Shown one piece after another: positions 1-5,812 of a DNA stretch of 9,545 bases. Position 1 is the first letter of the stretch. Each line of letters begins with the position of its first letter. A program made the translations under genes and the position numbers. This stretch comes from Alphaproteobacteria bacterium (GTDB taxonomy: Bacteria; Pseudomonadota; Alphaproteobacteria; Rhodobacterales; Rhodobacteraceae), in contig JAURMY010000110.1 of assembly GCA_030830465.1 (NCBI GenBank), forward strand, positions 1 through 9,545, read 5' to 3'. A model generated the notes under the pieces. The model saw only the letters and a list, made by a program, of their open reading frames with translations. It was not told the origin of the DNA and did not search any database.

Positions 1-210
1 GATACCGACGCCGCCCCTGACGACGACGCGCGTTTTGCCAGTGCGATCGCCGGATTTGGCCAGTTGCTGCGAGGCGATGAAAAATATCTGGGGGACTGGG
101 CCTATCGCGACGCGATTGATCTGGCAGCCGGGGCGCGGGGGACGGACGATTTCGGCTATCGCGCCAAGGCCATTTCCCTGATGCGGCTGGCTGACAGCCT
201 GTCCCGCTGA
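1..210 (+). CDS. C-terminal fragment of a YfbK-like von Willebrand factor type A (VWA) protein (5' end outside window)
   Basis: Frame 1 is open from the first base to a TGA at 208-210, giving 69 residues. The visible part resembles the C-terminal domain (DUF3520/YfbK_C) that follows the VWA domain in YfbK-type proteins. Recognisable pieces are an Asp/Ala-rich start, FASAIAGFGQLLRG, a YLGDW segment, and a final stretch with GARG, FGYRAKAISLMRLA. The VWA domain itself, with its metal-binding (MIDAS) motif, would lie upstream of the window and cannot be checked. In this family the VWA domain is often preceded by a lipoprotein or secretion signal; the cellular role is not established. The gene converges on the minus-strand hsp20 gene and is followed at once by a strong hairpin terminator. 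The family assignment is from remembered sequence similarity only. Confidence 0.72.
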   Translation, partial: DTDAAPDDDARFASAIAGFGQLLRGDEKYLGDWAYRDAIDLAAGARGTDDFGYRAKAISLMRLADSLSR

Positions 211-225
211 AACGCCATAAGAAAA

Positions 226-257
226 CCCGGAGCGCATCGCTGCGCCCCGGGCTTTTT
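226..257. terminator. Rho-independent terminator, probably bidirectional
   Basis: An 11-bp stem with one mismatch (CCCGGAGCGCA at 226-236 against TGCGCCCCGGG at 241-251) closes a TCGC loop and is followed on plus by C then TTTTT (253-257). On minus the same stem is followed by TTTTC, from the AAAA at 222-225. It lies 15 nt after the stop of the VWA gene and about 40 nt after the stop of hsp20, so it is well placed to end both converging transcripts. Confidence 0.87.
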
Positions 258-298
258 AACGTAAGGTGCACCAACCTGACGCCTTGAAACAGGCCTCG

Positions 299-781
299 TC
301 AGGCGGCCTTGTTCAGGGCCTTGGCGGTCTTGCTGGCCGGGATCGATTTGGTGACATTGATGTCGATCCGGCGGGGTTTCAGCGCCTCGGGCATTTCGCG
401 GACCAGATCAATCTGCAACATGCCGTTTTCAACGCTTGCGCCGGTGACGATCACATGGTCGGCCAGTTGAAACCGCTTTTCAAACGATCTTTGGGCGATC
501 CCGCGATGCAGGAAGGTTTTGCCTTCGTCCTTAGTTTCCTCGACCTTGCGGGCCGAAACGTACAACTGGTTGTCGCGGGTTTCCACTGTCAGCTCATCTT
601 CGGAAAATCCAGCGACCGCAATCGCGATGCGATAGGCATCTTCGGCGGTCTTCTCGATGTTGAAGGGCGGGTAAGTGTTTGTCTGGGTGACATCCCCGGC
701 AAAGGCCCGGTCAATCAGGTCGGCGAAATGGTCAAAGCCGACGGTCGAACGGTAAAGCGGGGTAAAATCAAAATTGCGCAT
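299..781 (-). CDS. Small heat-shock protein, Hsp20/alpha-crystallin family (IbpA-like)
   Basis: This is a 160-residue ATP-independent holdase chaperone that would bind unfolding cytoplasmic proteins and keep them refoldable by DnaK/ClpB. The short N-terminal arm (MRNFDFTPLYRSTVGFD, about 1-37) is typical of the IbpA-like class. The alpha-crystallin domain covers about 38-130, with YPPFNIEK at its start, AVAGFSEDEL, the LHRGIAQRSFEKRFQL strand, and the A-x3-N-G-x-L signature at 115-122. The C-terminal I-x-I anchor is IDI at 139-141. The start at 781 is chosen because AGGAGG sits 5 nt upstream (787-792) and the protein then begins with the usual class sequence. An in-frame ATG at 823 lies inside the structured leader and is rejected. 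The gene has its own RpoH promoter and a probable RNA thermometer, and it ends about 40 nt before a shared terminator. Confidence 0.95.
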   Translation of the reverse strand: MRNFDFTPLYRSTVGFDHFADLIDRAFAGDVTQTNTYPPFNIEKTAEDAYRIAIAVAGFSEDELTVETRDNQLYVSARKVEETKDEGKTFLHRGIAQRSFEKRFQLADHVIVTGASVENGMLQIDLVREMPEALKPRRIDINVTKSIPASKTAKALNKAA

Positions 782-869
782 GGCATCCTCCTGAGAAGCG
801 ATACATCTGTTGCGGCCTTCCAAAACGGACAGGCCCTGTTAGGTACCAGGCCCGGTAACCGGCGCCCGA
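782..869 (-). promoter_or_regulatory. Probable ROSE-like RNA thermometer in the hsp20 leader
   Basis: The leader from the predicted transcription start (about 869) to the ATG is about 88 nt and folds by eye into successive hairpins. The one next to the start codon pairs 804-800 with 783-787 and 798-795 with 788-791 (two G-U pairs), leaving a single bulged G at 799 and a UCA loop. This places the Shine-Dalgarno AGGAGG (792-787) almost wholly in the stem. The anti-SD side reads UCGCU, matching the U(U/C)GCU motif known in ROSE elements, where the G opposite the SD is essential for heat sensing. A second strong hairpin pairs 835-831 with 814-818 and 829-827 with 819-821, again with one bulged G (830) and a GUUUU loop. 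A weaker hairpin with a CGG-UUA-CCG tip lies upstream. The family assignment is inferred; no folding energy was calculated. Confidence 0.62.
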
Positions 870-875
870 TGACAG

Positions 876-905
876 ATATATAGGAGGGTGTTTTTTGCGT
901 TCAAG
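876..905 (-). promoter_or_regulatory. RpoH (sigma-32) heat-shock promoter of hsp20
   Basis: On the minus strand, CTTGAA (905-900) is followed after 15 nt by CCTATATAT (884-876). The -35 matches the sigma-32 consensus fully, and the -10 resembles the alphaproteobacterial RpoH form with a C-rich 5' edge (CCCTCCTATATAT). Transcription would begin near 869. The -35 box starts only 5 nt beyond the stop codon of the upstream protease gene, so hsp20 can be heat-induced independently of it. Confidence 0.82.
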
Positions 906-909
906 GCCC

Positions 910-1728
910 CTAGGGTTTCTTGAATTTTGTGCTGGCCTGACCGCTGCCGGTTAGGCCCGACAGGTTCGAACTGACCGATTCGACCTTCTGAAACGACCCG
1001 GCAGAAGCGTTGAGTTCCGCGATCAGTTCTTCCAGAGGCAGCCCCAGCGACGCCCCCAACGCGACCTTTTGGTTGTTCCATTCCGCCTTGGCCGACACCA
1101 CCGAGGCGATGCGCGGCACCCCGTTTTGCATCACAAAGATCGGCGCACCAGAGGCGCCGAAATTCACATGGCAGGACAGGACCAGAACGCTAGGGTTCTT
1201 TCCCAGAACGCGGCAGGATTCCTCCATTGAGGGTGCATCTTCACGGTCTTTGGCATAGCTGACCACCTGCACCTGCTGGCCGATTGCCGGGCGGTCGGCC
1301 CAGTCAAACGGCAGGATGCGGGTGTTGTTGATCGGGGCGTCAAGCTCGATCAGGGCGATATCCGCCGCAACCCGGTCCAGACGTTTTTCGTTCTTGTACC
1401 GGTAATCCTTGTTGATCATCACCCGTTTGGCGTTGCGCTGCGCCGCCGCGCGGCCACTGCGCCAGCCGGCGAGAAACTCAATCTTGTCAATGGCGATGCG
1501 CTGGCCGGTGTTCTTGTCAAACATGCAATGGGCCGCCGTCAGCACCAGTTGCGGTGCGATCAGCGCACCGGTGCAAAATCCGGTTCCGGTCAGGTTGACC
1601 CGTCCGACGGCCTCCCATGCGCGGGCCTGGTCGCTGGTTTTCAAGCCGACAAGACCCACCGTGTCTTTCGCCTGAACCCATGCGGGTACCAGCCCAATGA
1701 CGAGCGCGAGCAGAACTCCTAAGCGCAT
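910..1728 (-). CDS. Secreted trypsin-like serine protease (S1 family)
   Basis: The 272-residue protein starts with a signal peptide (MRLGVLLALVIGLVPAWVQA, cleavage likely after AQA-type residue 20), so it should act in the periplasm or outside the cell. The chymotrypsin fold is complete by motif: histidine in TAAHC (H67), aspartate in AADIALIEL (D123) and serine in GASGAP (S193). Cysteines 52/68 and 172/186 can form two disulfides, the first being the classic bond beside the catalytic His. A CTGALI segment before the His is also typical. After about residue 243 there is a Ser/Gly/Lys-rich tail without recognisable domain. No PDZ domain is present, so it is not a DegP/HtrA protein. ATG at 1728 is chosen for the clean signal peptide; GAGG lies about 8 nt upstream. 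The natural substrate is unknown. It lies between glcF and hsp20, separated from glcF by 104 nt, and no clear promoter was found. Confidence 0.88.
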   Translation of the reverse strand: MRLGVLLALVIGLVPAWVQAKDTVGLVGLKTSDQARAWEAVGRVNLTGTGFCTGALIAPQLVLTAAHCMFDKNTGQRIAIDKIEFLAGWRSGRAAAQRNAKRVMINKDYRYKNEKRLDRVAADIALIELDAPINNTRILPFDWADRPAIGQQVQVVSYAKDREDAPSMEESCRVLGKNPSVLVLSCHVNFGASGAPIFVMQNGVPRIASVVSAKAEWNNQKVALGASLGLPLEELIAELNASAGSFQKVESVSSNLSGLTGSGQASTKFKKP

Positions 1729-1832
1729 CCTTCATCCTCAAGTCAGCGCCCCCAAGGCACAAACTGTCGGTCGGATTGGGCGAAACTAAGGCCGCTTTGT
1801 GGGGATATTTCAGCAAGAGCCGAAAATTGCCG
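1729..1832. other. Intergenic gap between glcF and the protease gene
   Basis: This 104-nt gap must carry any promoter specific to the protease gene, but no convincing -35/-10 pair was found on minus. Its left two thirds show nothing recognisable apart from a GAGG ribosome-binding sequence near 1739. Its right part holds a GGGGATATTT-type sequence listed separately. No strong terminator was found after glcF, so read-through from glcF into the protease gene is possible. Confidence 0.5.
1801..1826 (+). repeat. Possible short Rhodobacteraceae-type intergenic repeat (GGGGATATTT ... CAAGAG)
   Basis: Reading on plus, GGGGATATTTCAGCAAGAG followed by CCGAAAA resembles a short sequence I recall as frequent between genes in roseobacter genomes (purine/C-rich edge, GATATTT core, then a CAAGA-like purine-rich tail). 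A related copy lies at 4239-4266 on minus. The resemblance between the two is partial, and the repeat identity rests on memory rather than a search. Confidence 0.35.
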
Positions 1833-3113
1833 CTATTGCAAGGCGCGGGGTTTCGGCCCCCCGGTCGCCCAGTCCAGCAGCTCGACCGTGTGCAGAACCG
1901 GCACATCGGCCCCCGCACCCAGTTGCATCATGCAGCCGATATTCCCGGCGGCGATCACCTGCGGATGTGTGGCGGCCAGCGTGGCCAGCTTGCGGGTTTT
2001 CAACTGCCCGGCAATCGCAGGCTGAAGCAGATTATAGGTGCCCGCCGAACCGCAACACAAATGGGAATCCGCAGGTTCTACCACGTCAAACCCCGCCTTT
2101 CGCAACAGGGTCTTGGGATGGGTCTTGATCTGTTGCCCATGTTGCAGCGAACAGGCCGCATGATAGGCCACGCGCAGGCCCCGGTCAGCCTGCTGGGGCA
2201 AGTCAAGCTCGACCAGCACTTCCGAGACATCGCGCGCAAGGGCTGCGATCTGCGCGGCCTCGGCGGCAAGCGGGTCATGCCGGAACATATGGCCATAATC
2301 CTTGACCGTCGTGCCGCAACCCGAGGTGTTGATGACAATCGCGTCCAGCCCTTCGCCGTCAATCTCTGCCATCCAGGCGCGAATGTTTCTGGCTGCGGTG
2401 GCATGGCTTTCGCGGGTCTTGCCCATGTGATGGGTAACAGCGCCGCAACAGCCCGCACCTTTGGCCACCACCACGTCACAACCAAGCCGCCGCAGCAGGC
2501 GGATCGTTGCGTCATTGATATCGGTGTTCAGCGCCTTTTGCGCACAGCCCGTCATCAGCGCAACCCGTTTGCGCCGCGTGCCGATCGCGGCGAAAACCTG
2601 CGCGTCGTCGTTGCGGCTGACCGGAGGCAGGCTGCGCGGTGCAAAATCAACCAGCGCCCGCAGCCGCGCGGGCAGCAACCGCCGAAACGGCCGCCCGATC
2701 CAGGCGCTCAGAACCGCCACCCGGAACCGGTTCGGATAGGGCAGAATCCGCGCCAGCATCCAGCGCATCAGCCGGTCGCCCAAGGGCCGGTCATAGGTGT
2801 TTTCGATATGCGCACGCGCCAGATCGACCAGATGCATGTAATGCACGCCCGATGGGCAGGTTGACATGCAGGCCAGACAACTCAGGCAGCGGTCCACATG
2901 TTTCACGGTCTGGGCGTCGGCGGCGCGGCCCTGTTCCAGCATGTCCTTGATCAGATATATGCGCCCGCGCGGACTGTCCAACTCGTCCCCCAGCACCTGG
3001 TAGGTCGGACAGGTGGCGGTACAAAAACCGCAATGGACACAAGAGCGCAGGATCTCATTGGCCCGCTGGATCGCGGGGTTTTCCAACTGTGCGGGGGTGA
3101 AATTCGTCTGCAT
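1833..3113 (-). CDS. glcF: Glycolate oxidase iron-sulfur subunit GlcF
   Basis: This is the 426-residue iron-sulfur subunit of the glycolate oxidase complex, which turns glycolate into glyoxylate at the inner membrane and passes electrons to the respiratory chain. Two ferredoxin-like 4Fe-4S motifs are intact: C25-x2-C28-x2-C31-x3-C35-P and C76-x2-C79-x2-C82-x3-C86-P. Two cysteine-rich CCG domains follow, with CCG at 222-224 (preceded by a GC at 189-190) and CCG at 353-355 (preceded by HAACS near 319-322). These are typical of GlcF and heterodisulfide-reductase-type subunits. The length is close to that of the E. coli protein. The start ATG lies only 3 nt after the glcE stop codon, behind a weak GATGGGG ribosome-binding sequence inside glcE, so translation is probably coupled. 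It is the last gene of the glcDEF operon and ends in TAG without a clear terminator. Confidence 0.96.
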   Translation of the reverse strand: MQTNFTPAQLENPAIQRANEILRSCVHCGFCTATCPTYQVLGDELDSPRGRIYLIKDMLEQGRAADAQTVKHVDRCLSCLACMSTCPSGVHYMHLVDLARAHIENTYDRPLGDRLMRWMLARILPYPNRFRVAVLSAWIGRPFRRLLPARLRALVDFAPRSLPPVSRNDDAQVFAAIGTRRKRVALMTGCAQKALNTDINDATIRLLRRLGCDVVVAKGAGCCGAVTHHMGKTRESHATAARNIRAWMAEIDGEGLDAIVINTSGCGTTVKDYGHMFRHDPLAAEAAQIAALARDVSEVLVELDLPQQADRGLRVAYHAACSLQHGQQIKTHPKTLLRKAGFDVVEPADSHLCCGSAGTYNLLQPAIAGQLKTRKLATLAATHPQVIAAGNIGCMMQLGAGADVPVLHTVELLDWATGGPKPRALQ

Positions 3114-3116
3114 TGC

Positions 3117-4241
3117 TTACCCCATCAATCCACGGTTCAATTTGCCATCCGGATCAAATCGCGCACGCAGACCGGCAGCCAGCCGGTCCGCCACCGCCCC
3201 GCCCGAGCCAAAGACGCCAAGGCGCGCCTTGACCGCATCCGCCGCCCGTTCAAGCCGGGCGTGGCCGGGGATGCCGGCAAGATGGCTGCGCAAATCCGTA
3301 CCCTCGGCCACCCGAGCCCAGATCAGCCCGCCGCCCCAGTCATAAAGCAACCCGGTTGCGATCCCGTCCAAACGGTCCCCAACTTTGGGCCCATCTGACG
3401 GCTTCACCGAAATCCGCCACACGTCACCCCCGCCGCCGTGGAAATCCGCAACATCCCGCACCCCGCGCCACAATGCGGCGCTGTTTTGGGCGTCCGAAAT
3501 GATCTTGGGCGCGCCAAAGCGCGCCAGATGCGCCGTTAACCGTTCCACCCGATAGGCGACCGAGGCGGCAAATCCCTCCAACCGGATCAGGGTCTGCCCG
3601 CCGGGCCGATGCGCGGCACCCGTCACGTCAAAGGCCGATCCCAAAGCCGCGCTCAGCGCGGCCACGGCCCGCGCATCGTCCAGCCCCTCGAGGGCCAGCG
3701 TCGCTTCGGTTTCGGGCCGGGGCAGAACTTTCAGCGACACCTCACTCAGCACCGCAAGCGTGCCGAAGGATCCCGCCATCAGCTTCACCAGATCGTAACC
3801 GGTAACGTTCTTCATCACCCGTCCGCCGTTCTTCAGGATATCGCCGCGCCCGTCGACAAACCGGACCCCCAGCAGGAAATCCCGACACGCCCCCGCCTGC
3901 ACGCGGCGCGGCCCGGAAATATTGGCCGCGACCACAGCGCCGATGGTGGACTCCCCTTGCGTGCCCAACAATGCCCGGTGATCCATCGGCTCAAACGCCA
4001 GACGCTGGTTTTCCGAGGCCAAAAGCGCCTCGACCTCCGACAGGGCCGTTCCGCCGCCGACCACCAGCGTCAGCGCCCCCGGCTCATAAAGCCGAACGCC
4101 GCGCAAACCGGTTGTGCTCAACACGGCCCCGGCGCCCGGCTGGCCGACCGGACGTGTGCCACCGCCCCTGATTTTCAGCGGACCGGCGGACCCTTTGATC
4201 GCCTCTGCCAGTTCAGCCTCATTTTGCGGAGTCAGTGTCAT
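3117..4241 (-). CDS. glcE: Glycolate oxidase FAD-binding subunit GlcE
   Basis: This 374-residue protein is the smaller FAD-domain subunit that partners GlcD and GlcF in the glycolate oxidase complex. The FAD-binding PCMH-type fold is shown by IRGGGTR (24-30), LVVGGGT (59-65), the STIGAVVAANISGPRR segment (98-113) and the RVMKNVTGYDLVKLMAGSFG block (141-160) followed by TLAVLSEVSLKV. The C-terminal FDPDGKLNRGLMG is the usual ending of GlcE. The large C-terminal substrate domain of GlcD is missing here, as is normal for GlcE. The start ATG at 4241 has GGAA about 8 nt upstream. A 53-nt gap containing two hairpins separates it from glcD, while glcF follows after only 3 nt. Its length is slightly greater than the E. 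coli protein as I recall it. Confidence 0.95.
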   Translation of the reverse strand: MTLTPQNEAELAEAIKGSAGPLKIRGGGTRPVGQPGAGAVLSTTGLRGVRLYEPGALTLVVGGGTALSEVEALLASENQRLAFEPMDHRALLGTQGESTIGAVVAANISGPRRVQAGACRDFLLGVRFVDGRGDILKNGGRVMKNVTGYDLVKLMAGSFGTLAVLSEVSLKVLPRPETEATLALEGLDDARAVAALSAALGSAFDVTGAAHRPGGQTLIRLEGFAASVAYRVERLTAHLARFGAPKIISDAQNSAALWRGVRDVADFHGGGGDVWRISVKPSDGPKVGDRLDGIATGLLYDWGGGLIWARVAEGTDLRSHLAGIPGHARLERAADAVKARLGVFGSGGAVADRLAAGLRARFDPDGKLNRGLMG

Positions 4242-4266
4242 CTTTGTTCCAAAAATATTCTGGGGG
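4239..4266 (-). repeat. Possible Rhodobacteraceae-type intergenic repeat running into the glcE start codon
   Basis: Read on minus, CCCCCAGAATATTTTTGG followed by AACAAAGATG matches a sequence type I recall as very common between roseobacter genes (C-run, GAATATTTTT or GGATATTTTT, GG, then purine-rich tail). Its 3' end supplies both the GGAA ribosome-binding stretch and the ATG of glcE. The repeat status is from memory and is not shown by this window alone. Confidence 0.45.
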
Positions 4267-4267
4267 A

Positions 4268-4295
4268 AGACCGCAGGTCTGGGGGCAAAGCCCCC
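4268..4295. other. Two adjacent perfect hairpins between glcD and glcE
   Basis: GGGGGC-AAA-GCCCCC (4281-4295) is a perfect 6-bp stem with a 3-nt loop. It abuts AGACC-GCA-GGTCT (4268-4280), a perfect 5-bp stem with a 3-nt loop. On the transcribed minus strand the GC-rich hairpin comes first and overlaps the first base of the glcD stop codon. A T-rich run (ATATTTTT) follows the second hairpin only after about 10 nt, so this is a poor intrinsic terminator. It could be an mRNA-stability element, a partial attenuator or a repeat. Confidence 0.6.
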
Positions 4296-5743
4296 TATGC
4301 CGCCGATATGAACGGGCCGCGTCGGCCTTCGGTTGCCGACAATGGAAACACCTTGGCGGGATTAAGCAGCCAACCGGGATCAAACACGTCCTTCACGCGC
4401 AACTGGGTTTCAATATCCGTCTTGCTGTATTGGGTGAACATCAAGTCGCGTTTTTCCACGCCTACCCCGTGTTCGCCAGTCAGGCATCCGCCCACTTCTA
4501 CACACAGGCGCAGGATATCGGCCCCCATCGCCTCACAGCGTTCCAGATCGCCGGGCTTGTTCGCATCAAACAGGATCAAGGGATGCATATTGCCGTCACC
4601 GGCATGAAACACATTGCCGACATCAAGGCCGTATTGCGCGGAAAGTTCGCGGATGCGTTTCAACACCAGCGGCAGTTGCGACACCGGGATCGTGCCGTCC
4701 AGACACATGTAATCATTGATCTGCCCCATCGCGCCAAAGGCCGCCTTGCGACCGGCCCAGATGCGGGCACTTTCCTCGGCCGATTTGCTTTCGCGCAGGT
4801 CCACCGGATCATGGGACTTGGATATCTCGATGATCCTGGCAAGCTGGCTGTCGATTTCCGCGTCCGAGCCTTCCACCTCGATGATCAGCAGCGCCTCGAC
4901 ATCGGGATAACCGGCATGCACGAAAGCTTCGGCGGCGCGGATCACCGGCCGGTCCATGAACTCGATTGCCACCGGCAAAACGCCCGCCTTGATGATGTCC
5001 GACACACAGGCGCCGGCGGCCTCATTGCTGTCAAATCCCATCAGCACCGGCCGGGCACCTTCCGGTTTGTGCAGAATGCGCAGGGTGGCTTCGGTGACCA
5101 CGCCCAACTGCCCTTCCGAGCCGCAGACAAGCCCCAAAAGGTCCAGTCCCGGCGCGTCCAGATAGCCGCCGCCTAGTTCGACCACCGTGCCATCCATCAG
5201 CACCATTTTTACGCCCAAAAGGTTGTTCGTGGTCACGCCGTATTTCAGGCAATGCGCCCCGCCGGAGTTCATCGCCACATTGCCGGCAATGGCACAGGCC
5301 AGCTGGCTGCTGGGGTCCGGGGCGTAAAAGAAATCCATTTCTTCGACAGCACCGGTCACGCTCAGGTTGGTGCGGCCTGACTGAACCCGGATAAAGCGGT
5401 TGTCATAATCGGTTTCCAAAACCTGATTAAGGCGCGACACCCCCAGGATCACGCAGTCCGCCGTCGGCAAGGCCCCGCCCGCCAGCGACGTGCCCGAGCC
5501 GCGCGGCACAACCGGAACCCCTTCCTCATGGCAAATTTTCAGCACCGCCGCGACTTCTTCGGTGCTGGCCGGCAGGACCGCCGCCAAAGGCGGGCAGCGA
5601 TAGGCGGTCAGCGCGTCGCATTCATAGGCGCGGGTTTCCACCGGTTCATGGATCACGGCCCCTTTGGGCAGCACCGATTGCAGCCGTGTGACGATCTTTG
5701 TCTTGCGGGCAAGGATCAGCGGATTGGGCGTTGGCATGTCCAT
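4295..5743 (-). CDS. glcD: Glycolate oxidase FAD-linked subunit GlcD
   Basis: This is the catalytic FAD-linked subunit of glycolate oxidase (glycolate to glyoxylate; D-lactate is oxidised by related enzymes). From the start used here it has 482 residues. The N-terminal FAD-binding PCMH domain includes VPRGSGTSLAGGALP (about 79-93), the APDPSSQLACAIAGNVAMNSGG stretch (in the 140s-160s) and CGSEGQLGVVTEATLRI (about 207-223). The C-terminal FAD-oxidase domain has HAGDGNMHP (380-388) and GGCLTGEHGVGVEKRDLM (about 418-435), the conserved metal/substrate-site histidines. Three in-frame ATGs lie at 5749, 5743 and 5737. I chose 5743 because a GAG lies at suitable distance and remembered homologues begin M-x-MPTP; 5749 has only a GAG directly against it. 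It is the first gene of glcDEF, directly behind a promoter overlapped by an inverted-repeat operator. Confidence 0.96.
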   Translation of the reverse strand: MDMPTPNPLILARKTKIVTRLQSVLPKGAVIHEPVETRAYECDALTAYRCPPLAAVLPASTEEVAAVLKICHEEGVPVVPRGSGTSLAGGALPTADCVILGVSRLNQVLETDYDNRFIRVQSGRTNLSVTGAVEEMDFFYAPDPSSQLACAIAGNVAMNSGGAHCLKYGVTTNNLLGVKMVLMDGTVVELGGGYLDAPGLDLLGLVCGSEGQLGVVTEATLRILHKPEGARPVLMGFDSNEAAGACVSDIIKAGVLPVAIEFMDRPVIRAAEAFVHAGYPDVEALLIIEVEGSDAEIDSQLARIIEISKSHDPVDLRESKSAEESARIWAGRKAAFGAMGQINDYMCLDGTIPVSQLPLVLKRIRELSAQYGLDVGNVFHAGDGNMHPLILFDANKPGDLERCEAMGADILRLCVEVGGCLTGEHGVGVEKRDLMFTQYSKTDIETQLRVKDVFDPGWLLNPAKVFPLSATEGRRGPFISAA

Positions 5744-5759
5744 GGGCATCTCGCTTTAA

Positions 5760-5780
5760 TTGGTAATTTTATATTACCAA
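5760..5780. promoter_or_regulatory. Probable GntR/FadR-family operator (GlcC-like) of glcDEF
   Basis: TTGGTAAT (5760-5767) and ATTACCAA (5773-5780) form a perfect 8-bp inverted repeat around the 5-nt spacer TTTAT. The outer TTGGT/ACCAA half-sites are those typical of FadR-subfamily GntR regulators such as GlcC, LldR and PdhR, though the spacing here is wider than the usual 3 nt between half-sites. It lies 16 nt upstream of the glcD ATG at 5743 and covers the putative -10 box, which suggests repression relieved by a glycolate-type effector. No regulator gene is in the window. Confidence 0.65.
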
Positions 5781-5797
5781 AACTGCCCTAAAAGCAA
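5768..5797 (-). promoter_or_regulatory. Putative sigma-70-type promoter of glcDEF
   Basis: On minus, TTGCTT (5797-5792) is followed after 18 nt by TATAAA (5773-5768). An alternative -10, TAATAT, would give a 15-nt spacer. The region is distinctly AT-rich against GC-rich surroundings and is the only gap before glcD. The -10 falls within the inverted-repeat operator. Confidence 0.5.
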
Positions 5798-5812
5798 TAT
5801 GTTTCTAAAGGC

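Noticed and set aside
782..823. Upstream in-frame ATG that would extend the Hsp20 protein by 14 residues
   Set aside because: It lies in the structured leader, has no fitting ribosome-binding sequence, and the added residues are not part of the Hsp20 family N-terminus; AGGAGG points to the ATG at 781.
919..940. Second CTTGAA, on the plus strand, as a possible divergent RpoH promoter
   Set aside because: No -10-like sequence follows at 13-17 nt (the region is GC-rich), and it would read antisense into the protease gene with no gene to serve.
1847..1860. GGGG-TTTCGG-CCCC hairpin near the glcF end as a terminator
   Set aside because: It lies within the last codons of glcF, has only a 4-bp stem, and no T-run follows on either strand.
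1776..2864. Long plus-strand open frame opposite glcF
   Set aside because: Arises from high-GC codon bias opposite a clear gene; its translation is Arg/Gln/His-rich and has no recognisable family or ribosome-binding site.
3609..5176. Long plus-strand open frames opposite glcE and glcD
   Set aside because: They are antisense shadows of well-supported genes, with low-complexity basic translations and no family resemblance.
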